Position numbers and translations under genes: made by a program. Below the pieces are notes generated by a model. That model was not told the origin of the DNA and made no database searches. It worked only from the letters and a program-made list of their open reading frames with translations. DNA of 64,000 nt from Ruminococcus flavefaciens 007c (lineage in GTDB: Bacteria; Bacillota; Clostridia; Oscillospirales; Ruminococcaceae): NCBI RefSeq assembly GCF_000571935.1, contig NZ_ATAX01000016.1:209446-273445 (forward strand), read 5' to 3'. Positions 17,029 to 25,307 of the stretch are shown here, in pieces. Each line of letters begins with the position of its first letter. Within the stretch, counting starts at the first letter, position 1.

Positions 17029-18588
17029 ATGAAAAAAGTCATAATAATCGGTGCAGGCCCCGCAGGTCTTACAGCTGCCTATGAGCTTCTCAGGGACGGC
17101 TCCGATGAGTATCAGGTCACTGTCCTTGAAGAGACAAATGCTATCGGCGGTATCTCCAAAACTGTCAACTACAAGGGAAACCGTATGGATATGGGCGGCC
17201 ACCGCTTCTTCTCCAAAATACCAGAGGTAAATAAATGGTGGAACGAAATGCTCCCTGTCCAGGGCGCTCCATCCTCAGATGACAAGTACCTCAAGAGACA
17301 CGTGAACGTTGAAGAGGGCGGCCCCGATCCTCAGAAGGAAAACCGCGTAATGCTGAAAAGGCACAGGGTTTCGCGTATACTCTTCAATGATAAATTCTAT
17401 GACTACCCTGTATCACTGAAGCCCGAGACTATAAAGAATTTCGGCTTCCTTACCACTGTAAAAGTAGGCTTCAGCTACATCGGCGCCGCTCTTCACAAGC
17501 GCCCCGAGACAAATCTGGAGAACTTTTATATAAACTGCTTCGGCAAGGAGCTGTACTCCATGTTCTTCGAGTACTACACCGAGAACCTCTGGGGCAGACA
17601 CCCCAGCGAGATCGACGCTTCATGGGGAGCTCAGCGTACAAAGGGACTCTCTATCGTAGGTATCATCAAAGACTTCTTCGGCAAGCTCTTCAAGGTTAAG
17701 AACCGCAAGGTCAATACCTCCCTTATCGAGGAATTCAAGTACCCCAAGCTCGGCCCCGGCCAGCTCTGGGAGGTTACTGCCGACGAGGTAAAGAAGCTGG
17801 GCGGAAATATCATCATGGAAGCCGCTGTGAAGAAGCTCCGTAAGAATTCCGATAACGTTATAACAGGTGTTACCTACGTCAAGGACGGTCAGGAAATCTC
17901 TCTTGACGGTGACTGTGTTATCTCCTCAATGCCTGTCAAGGATCTCGTTGCAGGTATGAACGATGTTCCCGAGGAGGCTGCACGTATCGCAGCAGGTCTT
18001 CCCTACCGTGATTATATGACTCTCGGTGTCCTCGTTCCCAAGCTCAAGCTGAAGAACAAGACCACCATGAAAACAGTGGGCAATATAGTTCCCGACTGCT
18101 GGGTATACGTTCAGGACAGGCGTGTCAAAATGGGACGCTTCCAGATATACAACAACTGGTCTCCCTACATGGTAAAGGATCTCGGCCATACCGTATGGGT
18201 AGGTCTGGAATACTTCGTATCTGAGGGCGATAAGTTCTGGAACATGACAGAAAAGCAGTTCTCCGATTTCTGCGTAAAGGAAATGGTAAAGCTGGGTCTC
18301 ATCGACAGCGCCGACGAGGTTATCGATACCCATATGGAAAAGGTAAAGAAGGCTTATCCCGCTTACTTCGACACCTACGAGGAAATGGACAAGCTCATCG
18401 CTTACCTCGATACCATCCCCAATCTCTACTGCGTGGGACGTAACGGTCAGCACAGATACAATAACATCGACCACTCTATGGTAACCTCCTTTGAGGCCGT
18501 AAAGGCAATCAAGAGCGGAAGCTCAGATAAATCTGCCATCTGGAACGTCAATACCGAAAAGGAATACCACGAGGAGAAGCAGAAGTAA
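17029..18588 (+). CDS. NAD(P)/FAD-dependent oxidoreductase (UDP-galactopyranose mutase/amine oxidase-like)
   Basis: 519 residues from the ATG at 17029, which has GAAAGGA upstream; the longer open frame lacks an RBS and overlaps the leader. The N-terminal dinucleotide fold is [13 protein letters not shown], followed by the second conserved GGHRFFSK. Other landmarks are [19 protein letters not shown] and the C-terminal FAD-binding [14 protein letters not shown]. These resemble the flavoprotein family often annotated as protoporphyrinogen oxidase-like or UDP-galactopyranose mutase-like. Its stop codon overlaps the next ATG (TAATG), so it is translationally coupled to a GtrA flippase. A role in modifying a lipid-linked or nucleotide sugar for cell-envelope glycans is likely but inferred. 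Confidence 0.8.
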   Translation: MKKVIIIGAGPAGLTAAYELLRDGSDEYQVTVLEETNAIGGISKTVNYKGNRMDMGGHRFFSKIPEVNKWWNEMLPVQGAPSSDDKYLKRHVNVEEGGPDPQKENRVMLKRHRVSRILFNDKFYDYPVSLKPETIKNFGFLTTVKVGFSYIGAALHKRPETNLENFYINCFGKELYSMFFEYYTENLWGRHPSEIDASWGAQRTKGLSIVGIIKDFFGKLFKVKNRKVNTSLIEEFKYPKLGPGQLWEVTADEVKKLGGNIIMEAAVKKLRKNSDNVITGVTYVKDGQEISLDGDCVISSMPVKDLVAGMNDVPEEAARIAAGLPYRDYMTLGVLVPKLKLKNKTTMKTVGNIVPDCWVYVQDRRVKMGRFQIYNNWSPYMVKDLGHTVWVGLEYFVSEGDKFWNMTEKQFSDFCVKEMVKLGLIDSADEVIDTHMEKVKKAYPAYFDTYEEMDKLIAYLDTIPNLYCVGRNGQHRYNNIDHSMVTSFEAVKAIKSGSSDKSAIWNVNTEKEYHEEKQK

Positions 18589-19067
18589 TGGAAGAGATCA
18601 AGCAGATCATCCGCGACAAGCAGTTCAAAAAACTCTTCGTTGGCGATACCGATAATACCCTGATCCAGTTTTTCCGTTACCTTTTCGTCGGCGGACTGGC
18701 CTTTGTCGTCGATTTCGCACTGTCATACATACTGTTCAGGTTCGTTTTCGGCGAGCAGAAGGAGTTCGGCTGGATCGCCAATTCCCTCTCTTTCATTGCA
18801 GGTCTTGCTGTAAACTACATTATAAGCACCTGCTGGATCTTCAAGAATTCAAAGGTTGAAAACAAACTTGTTGAGTTTATAAGTTTTGCGGCTATCGGCG
18901 TTGTGGGACTTCTCATAACAATCGGCATTACCAAGCTCTTCGAGTTATGGCTGGGCGATACCACAAGCCTTTTCCAGATAATCGCCAAGGTCGTTTCAAC
19001 TGCGGTCTCGTTCCTGTGGAACTTCTTCGCAAGGAAGATCCTGCTCTATACAAAAAAGGAAAAATAA
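18588..19067 (+). CDS. GtrA family membrane protein
   Basis: 159 residues with four TM helices, typical of the GtrA/DPMS family. Characteristic segments are FFRYLFVGGLAFVVDFALSY near the N-terminus, AGLAVNYIISTCWIF in the centre, and FLWNFFARKILLY at the end. GtrA proteins are thought to flip polyprenyl-phosphate-linked sugars across the membrane. Here it sits between a flavoprotein and a large membrane protein that may use such a lipid-linked donor. Its ATG overlaps the preceding stop codon by one base. Confidence 0.88.
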   Translation: MEEIKQIIRDKQFKKLFVGDTDNTLIQFFRYLFVGGLAFVVDFALSYILFRFVFGEQKEFGWIANSLSFIAGLAVNYIISTCWIFKNSKVENKLVEFISFAAIGVVGLLITIGITKLFELWLGDTTSLFQIIAKVVSTAVSFLWNFFARKILLYTKKEK

Positions 19068-19119
19068 TATTTCGTAAGGGGGCGAAGGTCGCCCCTTACC
19101 TGTTTACGGAGGATAGCTC

Positions 19120-21123
19120 ATGGACAATGAACTAATGAAAAACGATACCCCAAATATCCCCCATGAAGATGAGTCGGCAGGTATTGCCGAAACTGCAGCT
19201 GAGGAAGCTCAGGAGATTCTTGACTTCACTGAAGCTCCTGCCGTGGAGGCTCAGGAGATTCTTGACTTCACCGAGGCTCCTGCTGAGGAAATTCAGGAGA
19301 TACTCGACTTCACCGAGGCTCCTGAGGGGGAGCTGACAGAAGCTGACGCAGCCACGGCTGAACCCGCAGAGGAAACTGCCGTCAATTCCGATGGGGAAAA
19401 CCACTTCTCAGAGGAGATCTCCTCATTTGAGGACAGCACAGAAGAAGCCTCAGAGGCTCCAAAGGACAAGTACCGGCTTGATATCCTGAAAAAACTGATA
19501 CTCCTGGTTCTCTCCGCTGTTGTCTTCATAGGAGTTTCTGTTTCGGTTGTATATTATATCACTACAGGCTCTAAAGGCGAATTCCACGCCGACTGCACGG
19601 ATACTATCATGTGGGCGGAGGCTTCTGTGGAAAGCGGTCATCTGTATGACAAGGACTTCTCCTATGCCTGCTTCCTGCCCATAAGTACAAATACCATCAT
19701 GATACCGCTGATAAAGATATTCGGCTTCGGTATGAAGGCTCATACCTATGGTATGCTCGGCTTCTTTATCCTTCTGGCTCTGTTCATGGTGCTGATGCTG
19801 CGGGAGATCACCGACAGCCTGCCAGCAGGTCTGACAGGTACCGCGCTGTTTCTCTCCGTTACTCTGTCTTCTCAGAAAATGCGTGAGATATTCTGGGGAC
19901 ATACCATTTACTATTCCCTCGGTATCCTCTTCCTGGTGATCGGCGCTTTCCTGTATGCGAGACTGCTGCGCAGCAACAGCAAAAAACAGCTCCCTGACGA
20001 TAAAAGATCAGAGGGAACTGTTATCCATAAGGTATTCGTATTCATATGCATCTGCGGTTTCATGCTGCTTACGGGCATGGACGGCATCACAGGCTTCACT
20101 CTCTTCGTTATCCCCTTTGCAGGTGCCGTTTTCGCGGAACAGTTCATTAATCACGACAACAAACTCCTGAGCGGCAGGACCTTCATGTCTGCTTTCTGTG
20201 CAGTAATGTTCATGATAATGGCCGTTACAGGCAATCTCATCAACACAAAGCTCCTGGGCGGGCTCAGGGCAAGTTATCAGGACGCCAATTCCGAGTTCTC
20301 CGCTATGGACAGCTGGCTTGAACATTTCCAGAAGCTGCCCTTCGCCTGGATCAAACTTCTCGGCGTAAAGGATCTCCCCGATGTTATGTTCACGGAAAAA
20401 AAGGGAATTCCAAATCTGATATACATTCTTGCTGCAGTCATGACTGCTGTTCTCCCCATAATCGCTACCTGCTGCTATAAAAAATACGGCAACGACCTCA
20501 AAGGCAGACTGATGCGTATATGGGTATGGATGCACTGGGCTGTCACCGCTGTCGTTCTTATGGGCTACATCTGCGGTATACTCGCTATGGCTGACTGGCG
20601 CACAGTCCCCATGATAGGTACATCTCTCATACTCAGCATATCCTTTATATTATGGGCTGTCTCGGAAAAGGAGAGCATTTCCCGCTTTGCTGTTGTCCTG
20701 GCTGTCCCCATAATAGCCGCAGGCTTACTGAACTGCAAAGAAACTCTCAAGGTCAAAAAGGACTGCTATAAGACAAATGTTCAGTACCAGCTGCTGGATT
20801 TCCTCAGAGAACAGGAAGTCACAAAGGGATATGCCACCTTCTGGAACGCAAATTCCATTACTCTCCTGTCCGACGGTGATATACGCGTCAGCGATGTTAT
20901 CGTCAATACAACAGGCGTTACGCACCGCAGATACCAGTCCTCGGATAAATGGTATGTCACCGATCCCACTCAGAAGGAATACTTCCTGCTGCTCTCATCT
21001 TACGAATTCGACGAATTCTCAGTCTCGGACAGCTACATTCAGCACCCTCCATTCCGTATCGCCGAGACCTGTATAAACGGTATCACCTATAAGCTGCTGG
21101 TATACGATCATAATATCGTCTGA
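19120..21123 (+). CDS. Polytopic membrane protein, probable GT-C type glycosyltransferase
   Basis: 667 residues. Residues 1-125 are acidic and soluble, including three 14-residue repeats (residues 29-70, unit EAQEILDFTEAPAV). A TM helix follows near residue 130, then a loop with HADCTDTIMWAEAS, about ten TM helices, and a C-terminal soluble domain (about residues 550-667). The first loop with acidic residues after TM1 resembles GT-C (PMT/GT39-like) enzymes that use polyprenyl-phosphate sugars. It is preceded by ACGGAGGATAGCTC and lies 52 bp after gtrA, with which it likely forms an operon. The glycan acceptor is unknown. Confidence 0.65.
   Translation: MDNELMKNDTPNIPHEDESAGIAETAAEEAQEILDFTEAPAVEAQEILDFTEAPAEEIQEILDFTEAPEGELTEADAATAEPAEETAVNSDGENHFSEEISSFEDSTEEASEAPKDKYRLDILKKLILLVLSAVVFIGVSVSVVYYITTGSKGEFHADCTDTIMWAEASVESGHLYDKDFSYACFLPISTNTIMIPLIKIFGFGMKAHTYGMLGFFILLALFMVLMLREITDSLPAGLTGTALFLSVTLSSQKMREIFWGHTIYYSLGILFLVIGAFLYARLLRSNSKKQLPDDKRSEGTVIHKVFVFICICGFMLLTGMDGITGFTLFVIPFAGAVFAEQFINHDNKLLSGRTFMSAFCAVMFMIMAVTGNLINTKLLGGLRASYQDANSEFSAMDSWLEHFQKLPFAWIKLLGVKDLPDVMFTEKKGIPNLIYILAAVMTAVLPIIATCCYKKYGNDLKGRLMRIWVWMHWAVTAVVLMGYICGILAMADWRTVPMIGTSLILSISFILWAVSEKESISRFAVVLAVPIIAAGLLNCKETLKVKKDCYKTNVQYQLLDFLREQEVTKGYATFWNANSITLLSDGDIRVSDVIVNTTGVTHRRYQSSDKWYVTDPTQKEYFLLLSSYEFDEFSVSDSYIQHPPFRIAETCINGITYKLLVYDHNIV
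19204..19329 (+). repeat. Three tandem 42-bp coding repeats
   Basis: Three units at 19204-19245, 19246-19287 and 19288-19329 encode EAQEILDFTEAPAV, EAQEILDFTEAPAE and EIQEILDFTEAPEG. Copies one and two are nearly identical at DNA level; the third has diverged. They lie in the cytoplasmic acidic N-terminus of the GT-C-like protein. Confidence 0.9.
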
Positions 21124-21141
21124 CCGCGGTAAAACTGTATA

Positions 21142-21176
21142 AAAAAGCCTGAATCAGCTGCCTCAGGCTTTTTCTT
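21142..21176. terminator. Bidirectional terminator
   Basis: AAAAAGCCTGA and TCAGGCTTTTT are perfect 11-bp arms, located between the converging GT-C-like gene and the TetR gene. Confidence 0.88.
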
Positions 21177-21728
21177 TTACTGATAATTCTTGAAATACAA
21201 TCCGCCGTACAGACTGAACATCAGCTTTTTAATGAACTTTACGTCCGATGTGCCGCCTGTAAGTATATAGTTCTTTGCTATACTGTTCATGCCGCTGGCT
21301 ATGAAGTCTACTATGAATATCCTGCTCTCATCGGATACGTCGCTTATAAAATACCTGCATTCCATAAGCGAACTGTACTGCACATCATACAGAAAATGTA
21401 TCATGTCGTTGCGTACAAGCAGGCTGATTATGTGCTTCTTATCTACGATATACTTGCTGTATCCCTCGCAGAAGCTCCTGAACATGGCGGAATGACACGT
21501 ATTGCTCTTCTCCTCGGGAAGAAAACAGCAGTTGTTCTTCAGCTCGTATATTATTACGTTTTCCTTTGTTCCGAACAATGAATAGAAAGTCTGTCTGGAT
21601 ACCTGCGCTTCACGGCAGAGGTCGCTTACGCTTATTTCACTGAAACTCTTCTCTTCAAGCAGTCTCAGCAGAGCTTCCGAGATAAGTTTCTGAGACAGAA
21701 GTGCAGATTTGTTGCTCCCTTGATACAT
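21177..21728 (-). CDS. TetR/AcrR family transcriptional regulator
   Basis: 183 residues. The N-terminal helix-turn-helix is SFSEISVSDLCREAQVSRQTFYSLFGTKEN in pattern (residues about 31-60), including the conserved F-Y-x-x-F and K after the recognition helix. The C-terminal part is a ligand/dimerisation domain without recognised specificity. The start is uncertain: an ATG at 21728 has GAGG 10 bases upstream, while an in-frame TTG at 21734 is 4 bases from the same GAGG. It is divergent from the DUF1858 gene, and two similar palindromes in the shared intergenic region are candidate operators for it. Confidence 0.88.
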   Translation of the reverse strand: MYQGSNKSALLSQKLISEALLRLLEEKSFSEISVSDLCREAQVSRQTFYSLFGTKENVIIYELKNNCCFLPEEKSNTCHSAMFRSFCEGYSKYIVDKKHIISLLVRNDMIHFLYDVQYSSLMECRYFISDVSDESRIFIVDFIASGMNSIAKNYILTGGTSDVKFIKKLMFSLYGGLYFKNYQ

Positions 21729-21768
21729 TGACAAAATACCTCGCTTTGTAAAAGTTGATCCAAGTGCC

Positions 21769-21824
21769 TTGACAATTGTCAGATACTATGATAATATTAT
21801 AACAAGAGGACAGACATTTGTCAA
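21769..21824. promoter_or_regulatory. DUF1858 promoter with paired operator-like palindromes
   Basis: TTGACA at 21769-21774 and TAATAT at 21792-21797 (17-bp spacer) face the DUF1858 gene. Two palindromes, GACAATTGTC (21771-21780, over the -35) and GACATTTGTC (21813-21822, downstream of the -10), have centres 42 bp apart, which is four helical turns. They probably bind the divergent TetR regulator. Confidence 0.6.
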
Positions 21825-21858
21825 GTCCCATTAATCATTATTACGGAGGTCACTTTAT

Positions 21859-22059
21859 ATGGCACAGATTACTAAGGAAACTAAGATCGGCGAGCTCCTT
21901 CAGCTGGACAAGGACGTTTCTCCTATCCTCTTCAGCATTGGTATGCACTGTCTCGGATGTCCTGCTTCTCAGGGCGAGACCATCGAGGAGGCTGCTATGG
22001 TACACGGCGTCAATGCAGATGAGCTGGTAAACGCTATCAACCAGAAGCTGGCTGAATGA
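21859..22059 (+). CDS. DUF1858 domain protein (CxxC redox motif)
   Basis: 66 residues, the whole protein being a DUF1858 domain. It begins with TKETKIGELLQLDKDVSPIL and has the family motif GMHCLGCPAS, where two Cys may bind a metal or form a disulfide. Such domains occur alone or fused to hybrid-cluster proteins and hydrogenase-related proteins in anaerobes; a redox role is suspected but not proven. ACGGAGG precedes the ATG. It is divergent from a TetR regulator that may control it. Confidence 0.85.
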   Translation: MAQITKETKIGELLQLDKDVSPILFSIGMHCLGCPASQGETIEEAAMVHGVNADELVNAINQKLAE

Positions 22060-22097
22060 TCACTTTTTCAACTTTAAAACGATCATTATAATAAAGG

Positions 22098-22130
22098 AAA
22101 AGACACCTTTCAGGTGTCTTTTCTTTTTAT
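22098..22130 (+). terminator. Rho-independent terminator
   Basis: AAAAGACACCT and AGGTGTCTTTT are perfect arms around TTC, followed by CTTTTT. It also faces the converging ABC gene and may serve both strands. Confidence 0.88.
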
Positions 22131-22132
22131 CA

Positions 22133-22837
22133 TTATTCTGCGGCGGGAGCTTCCTCTTCAGCGCCTGCGTCTGTACGTCCGTTGACAAGCTCAACTATCC
22201 TGTCACCGTATGCCGCGCATTTATGCGAGTGGGTTACCTGGAGTATGGTTATCCCCTTCTCCTTGTTTATCTCGGAGAAGAGCTTCATTATCTCAGCACC
22301 TGCATTGGAATCAAGATTTCCTGTGGGCTCGTCGGCAAGTATTATCTCGGGATCGCCGATAACTGCCCTTGCTATGGCAACTCTCTGCTGCTGTCCGCCC
22401 GAAAGCTCGGAAGGCTTTGCCTTGCGCTTTTCGGTAAGTCCTGTTATGCGCAGTATCTCTGTGAGCTTTGCTTCCATCTCTGCCTTGCTCTTGCCCTGCA
22501 CGCTTGAGGGAAGAAGGATATTGTCCTCAACATTGAGGTTCTGAACAAGGTTGTAGAACTGGAATATAAAGCCTATCTTGTCAAGTCTCATTGCGGAAAG
22601 ATCCTTTTCCTTCATCTTTCCGATGTCCATGCCGCATACCGAAATATTTCCGTTGAAATATCTGTCAAGTCCGCCTATGAGATAGAGAAGTGTTGACTTA
22701 CCGCTTCCCGATGCACCCATAAGTGATACGAATTCGCCTTTTTCTACTGTCAGTGAAGCTCCGGAAAGGACCTTTGTCATATTCTCGCCTTTGCCGAAAG
22801 CCTTATATACATTGTTTACTTCTATTACATTAGCCAT
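22133..22837 (-). CDS. ABC transporter ATP-binding protein (MacB/LolD type)
   Basis: 234 residues. Walker A is GASGSGKST, Q-loop [12 protein letters not shown], signature [15 protein letters not shown], Walker B IILADEPTGNLD, switch His in QVTHSHKCA. The acidic Ala/Glu-rich C-terminus is an extension beyond the core fold. AAAGGAG precedes the ATG. It is the third gene of the minus-strand M13 peptidase-permease-ATPase operon and energises the permease at 22851. Confidence 0.92.
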   Translation of the reverse strand: MANVIEVNNVYKAFGKGENMTKVLSGASLTVEKGEFVSLMGASGSGKSTLLYLIGGLDRYFNGNISVCGMDIGKMKEKDLSAMRLDKIGFIFQFYNLVQNLNVEDNILLPSSVQGKSKAEMEAKLTEILRITGLTEKRKAKPSELSGGQQQRVAIARAVIGDPEIILADEPTGNLDSNAGAEIMKLFSEINKEKGITILQVTHSHKCAAYGDRIVELVNGRTDAGAEEEAPAAE

Positions 22838-22850
22838 TGTACTTTCTCCT

Positions 22851-25304
22851 TTATTCGTATTTCAGCTGTGAAACTACGTCCATCTTCTTCAGAGCTCTTA
22901 TCGGGAAGAGCGATACAAGTACGAATATGCCCCAGAGGAATATTCCGTAAATTATACACCTTATCCATGGTACCTCTATGGGCATTACCTGCTGGAGAAG
23001 ATCCATAAGGCGCATGAATACGTATGACATCGCTATACCTATCGGCACCGCAAACAGCAGCGCGGTACCTGCCGAGATCATATTCTCTATAAGGAACATC
23101 TTGGACAGCTTGCTCCTTGGCATTGCTACTGATGTCATTACAGCGCACTCACGCTTTCTTCCTTCGAGTCCGATGAGCTGGTTGCTTACTACGCCGATAA
23201 AGGTAAGTCCCACACCGATGAGTATGAGCATATTCAGGATAGCTGTCAGAGTAGCATTTGCTATGGCTCTCTGCATATTCATTTCCTTTGTTGTCAATAC
23301 CTGGGCGATAAGGTCTGCCGAGTGATCCTGTATCGTCTTCTTGATTCCCTTGGGATCATCGCCCTTTATGAACATATACATGGGGTGATCCTTGTACATC
23401 TCCTTGTACACATCTTCGTTGATAACTACTGCATTGCCTGCAGCACAGCAATAATCGGTGGTTACTGTACCTGTTATCTTCATGGTCTTTTTCACAGGGA
23501 GATAGCCTTCGGTCATGAATGTAAGATCAACGGTGTCGCCTTCCTTCAGCTTGTACTTCCTGAGAAGCAGTCTGTCAAGGCATACCTCGTCGGCTCCGAT
23601 ATTTACGAAATTCCCGTCAAACATCTCTATGAGCTCTTTTCCGCCGTCAGGCCAGCCGTAAACTATCGAATCGTACTTATCGTCGTTGAATGTGACCTTG
23701 TCCTGTGTGAAATAGAGGAACTCGGTCTTTTCAACGCCTTCGAGCTGGTCTACGTAAGAAAGCATATCGGATTTTGTTCCGCCTATGATATTGATAACAT
23801 CGCAGTTGAATATCTGGCGTCCGTTGATAGCCGAAAGTGAATGTGAGAAAATATATATTACTATGGCGAGAGCTGCTGCTGTTACACAGAGCACCGAACT
23901 TCCTACGGTACTCTTCTTCGCGCCTGCCTCAACTGCGCCAAGGTGTGCTATGGGGAAATTGAGCTTTTCAAACAGCTTTGCAAGAAGCTTTGCGATAAAA
24001 CGCTCAACATGGTTGAACAGTAAGGCTACGCCTGCAATGATGCAGACAAAGCATATCATTGTCAGTATAAAGCTTTCATTGAAGAAGAATGTTACCGCAG
24101 CTGCTGCAAGGAGGAGAACTCCCACGATAGTTGCGATCCTGCTGGAACGGTATTCCGTTTCCTTTGTATTGAAGATAATGTCTCTGATCGGCGTCTTGAT
24201 CGCCTTTATAGTCTCCTTGATAGGACAGAGGCATTCGATCAGTACTGCTCCGGCGATCACGATGAAGATCAGATATGCTTTGGGGGCGGGCACCTCCGGC
24301 TTTATAGCGTCCTCAACGCCTATGAACATCGAATTGAAGAAGGGCTTCTTTACCAGCAGATAAAGCAGTATTCCGAGGATTCCTCCTATCAGTCCGAAAA
24401 ATCCGTTCTCAAAGAGAAGTGCTGTGGTGGTCTTCCGTGAGGAGATACCGAGACTTCTGAAGGTGCCGACTACCGACATCTTGTCAACTATCATACGCTC
24501 TGATACAGAAATGGTAACGAATATTACCAGAAGCATACAAAGAGCAAAAAGAACGAAGAACAGCCTTGTCAACAGGTCGAGTGCCTGCTGTACGTCCTCA
24601 CTTTCAAGATAGTTTATTATATTGGCTGTGGGGTATTTGTCCTTGAAGAACTGCTCTGCCTTTGAGATCTCCTTGTCATCCGCTACGTCTACCAGTATTG
24701 AGGTGATCTCTATATTTCCGCCCTTGGAAAGCTCCTTGACGTCTTCGAGGTCGATAACGATGATGCTTTCGTCAGTGAAGACTCCCTGCTTCTTTTCAAT
24801 GCTTGCTACCGTGAAATCAACAGCTACGTCATTATCACCGTGAAGGGTTATAGTATCGCCTACCTTATAACCGTATTCATCTGCAAAGTTCTCGGGGATA
24901 GCAGCCTTCTTGCCGCCGAGCTCCAGCTCCTTGCGGACAAGGTTCATCTTCTTTGCCGCGGGAATGTCGATACTGTACACCTCAAGGCTCTTACGGTTGA
25001 CATAGGCATAATCCGAGTCTATATGCCTGTCAAATGAGGTGTATTTCGATGACGACTTCACATAAGTACATTCGGGAGCTCCGTCTGCAAAATCATCGCC
25101 AACAGGGCTCTTTGTGATTATATTGAGATCGGTGTTTCCCATCATCGACGAAAGTGTGCCTCTCAGCATATTCCTCAGTGAACCGCTCATATCAAAGCAC
25201 AGCATTGCTGTAAAGCTGCATATCATTATACAGAGAATGAGCAGCAGTGTTCTGAACTTATGAGCCCAGATGTTCTTGAATAAATGTTTGAATATCAGTC
25301 TCAT
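22851..25304 (-). CDS. FtsX/MacB-type ABC transporter permease
   Basis: 817 residues. An N-terminal TM helix (TLLLILCIMICSFTAMLCF) is followed by a large extracytoplasmic domain, three TM helices with an FtsX block (about residues 240-350), two further TM helices (about 385-425), a second extracytoplasmic domain, and a C-terminal FtsX block with three TM helices. The stop of the upstream M13 peptidase lies 3 bases before its ATG, so the two are cotranscribed. Permeases of this type typically export or extract peptides and lipoproteins, or signal across the membrane. The substrate is unknown. Confidence 0.87.
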   Translation of the reverse strand: MRLIFKHLFKNIWAHKFRTLLLILCIMICSFTAMLCFDMSGSLRNMLRGTLSSMMGNTDLNIITKSPVGDDFADGAPECTYVKSSSKYTSFDRHIDSDYAYVNRKSLEVYSIDIPAAKKMNLVRKELELGGKKAAIPENFADEYGYKVGDTITLHGDNDVAVDFTVASIEKKQGVFTDESIIVIDLEDVKELSKGGNIEITSILVDVADDKEISKAEQFFKDKYPTANIINYLESEDVQQALDLLTRLFFVLFALCMLLVIFVTISVSERMIVDKMSVVGTFRSLGISSRKTTTALLFENGFFGLIGGILGILLYLLVKKPFFNSMFIGVEDAIKPEVPAPKAYLIFIVIAGAVLIECLCPIKETIKAIKTPIRDIIFNTKETEYRSSRIATIVGVLLLAAAAVTFFFNESFILTMICFVCIIAGVALLFNHVERFIAKLLAKLFEKLNFPIAHLGAVEAGAKKSTVGSSVLCVTAAALAIVIYIFSHSLSAINGRQIFNCDVINIIGGTKSDMLSYVDQLEGVEKTEFLYFTQDKVTFNDDKYDSIVYGWPDGGKELIEMFDGNFVNIGADEVCLDRLLLRKYKLKEGDTVDLTFMTEGYLPVKKTMKITGTVTTDYCCAAGNAVVINEDVYKEMYKDHPMYMFIKGDDPKGIKKTIQDHSADLIAQVLTTKEMNMQRAIANATLTAILNMLILIGVGLTFIGVVSNQLIGLEGRKRECAVMTSVAMPRSKLSKMFLIENMISAGTALLFAVPIGIAMSYVFMRLMDLLQQVMPIEVPWIRCIIYGIFLWGIFVLVSLFPIRALKKMDVVSQLKYE

Positions 25305-25307
25305 CGC

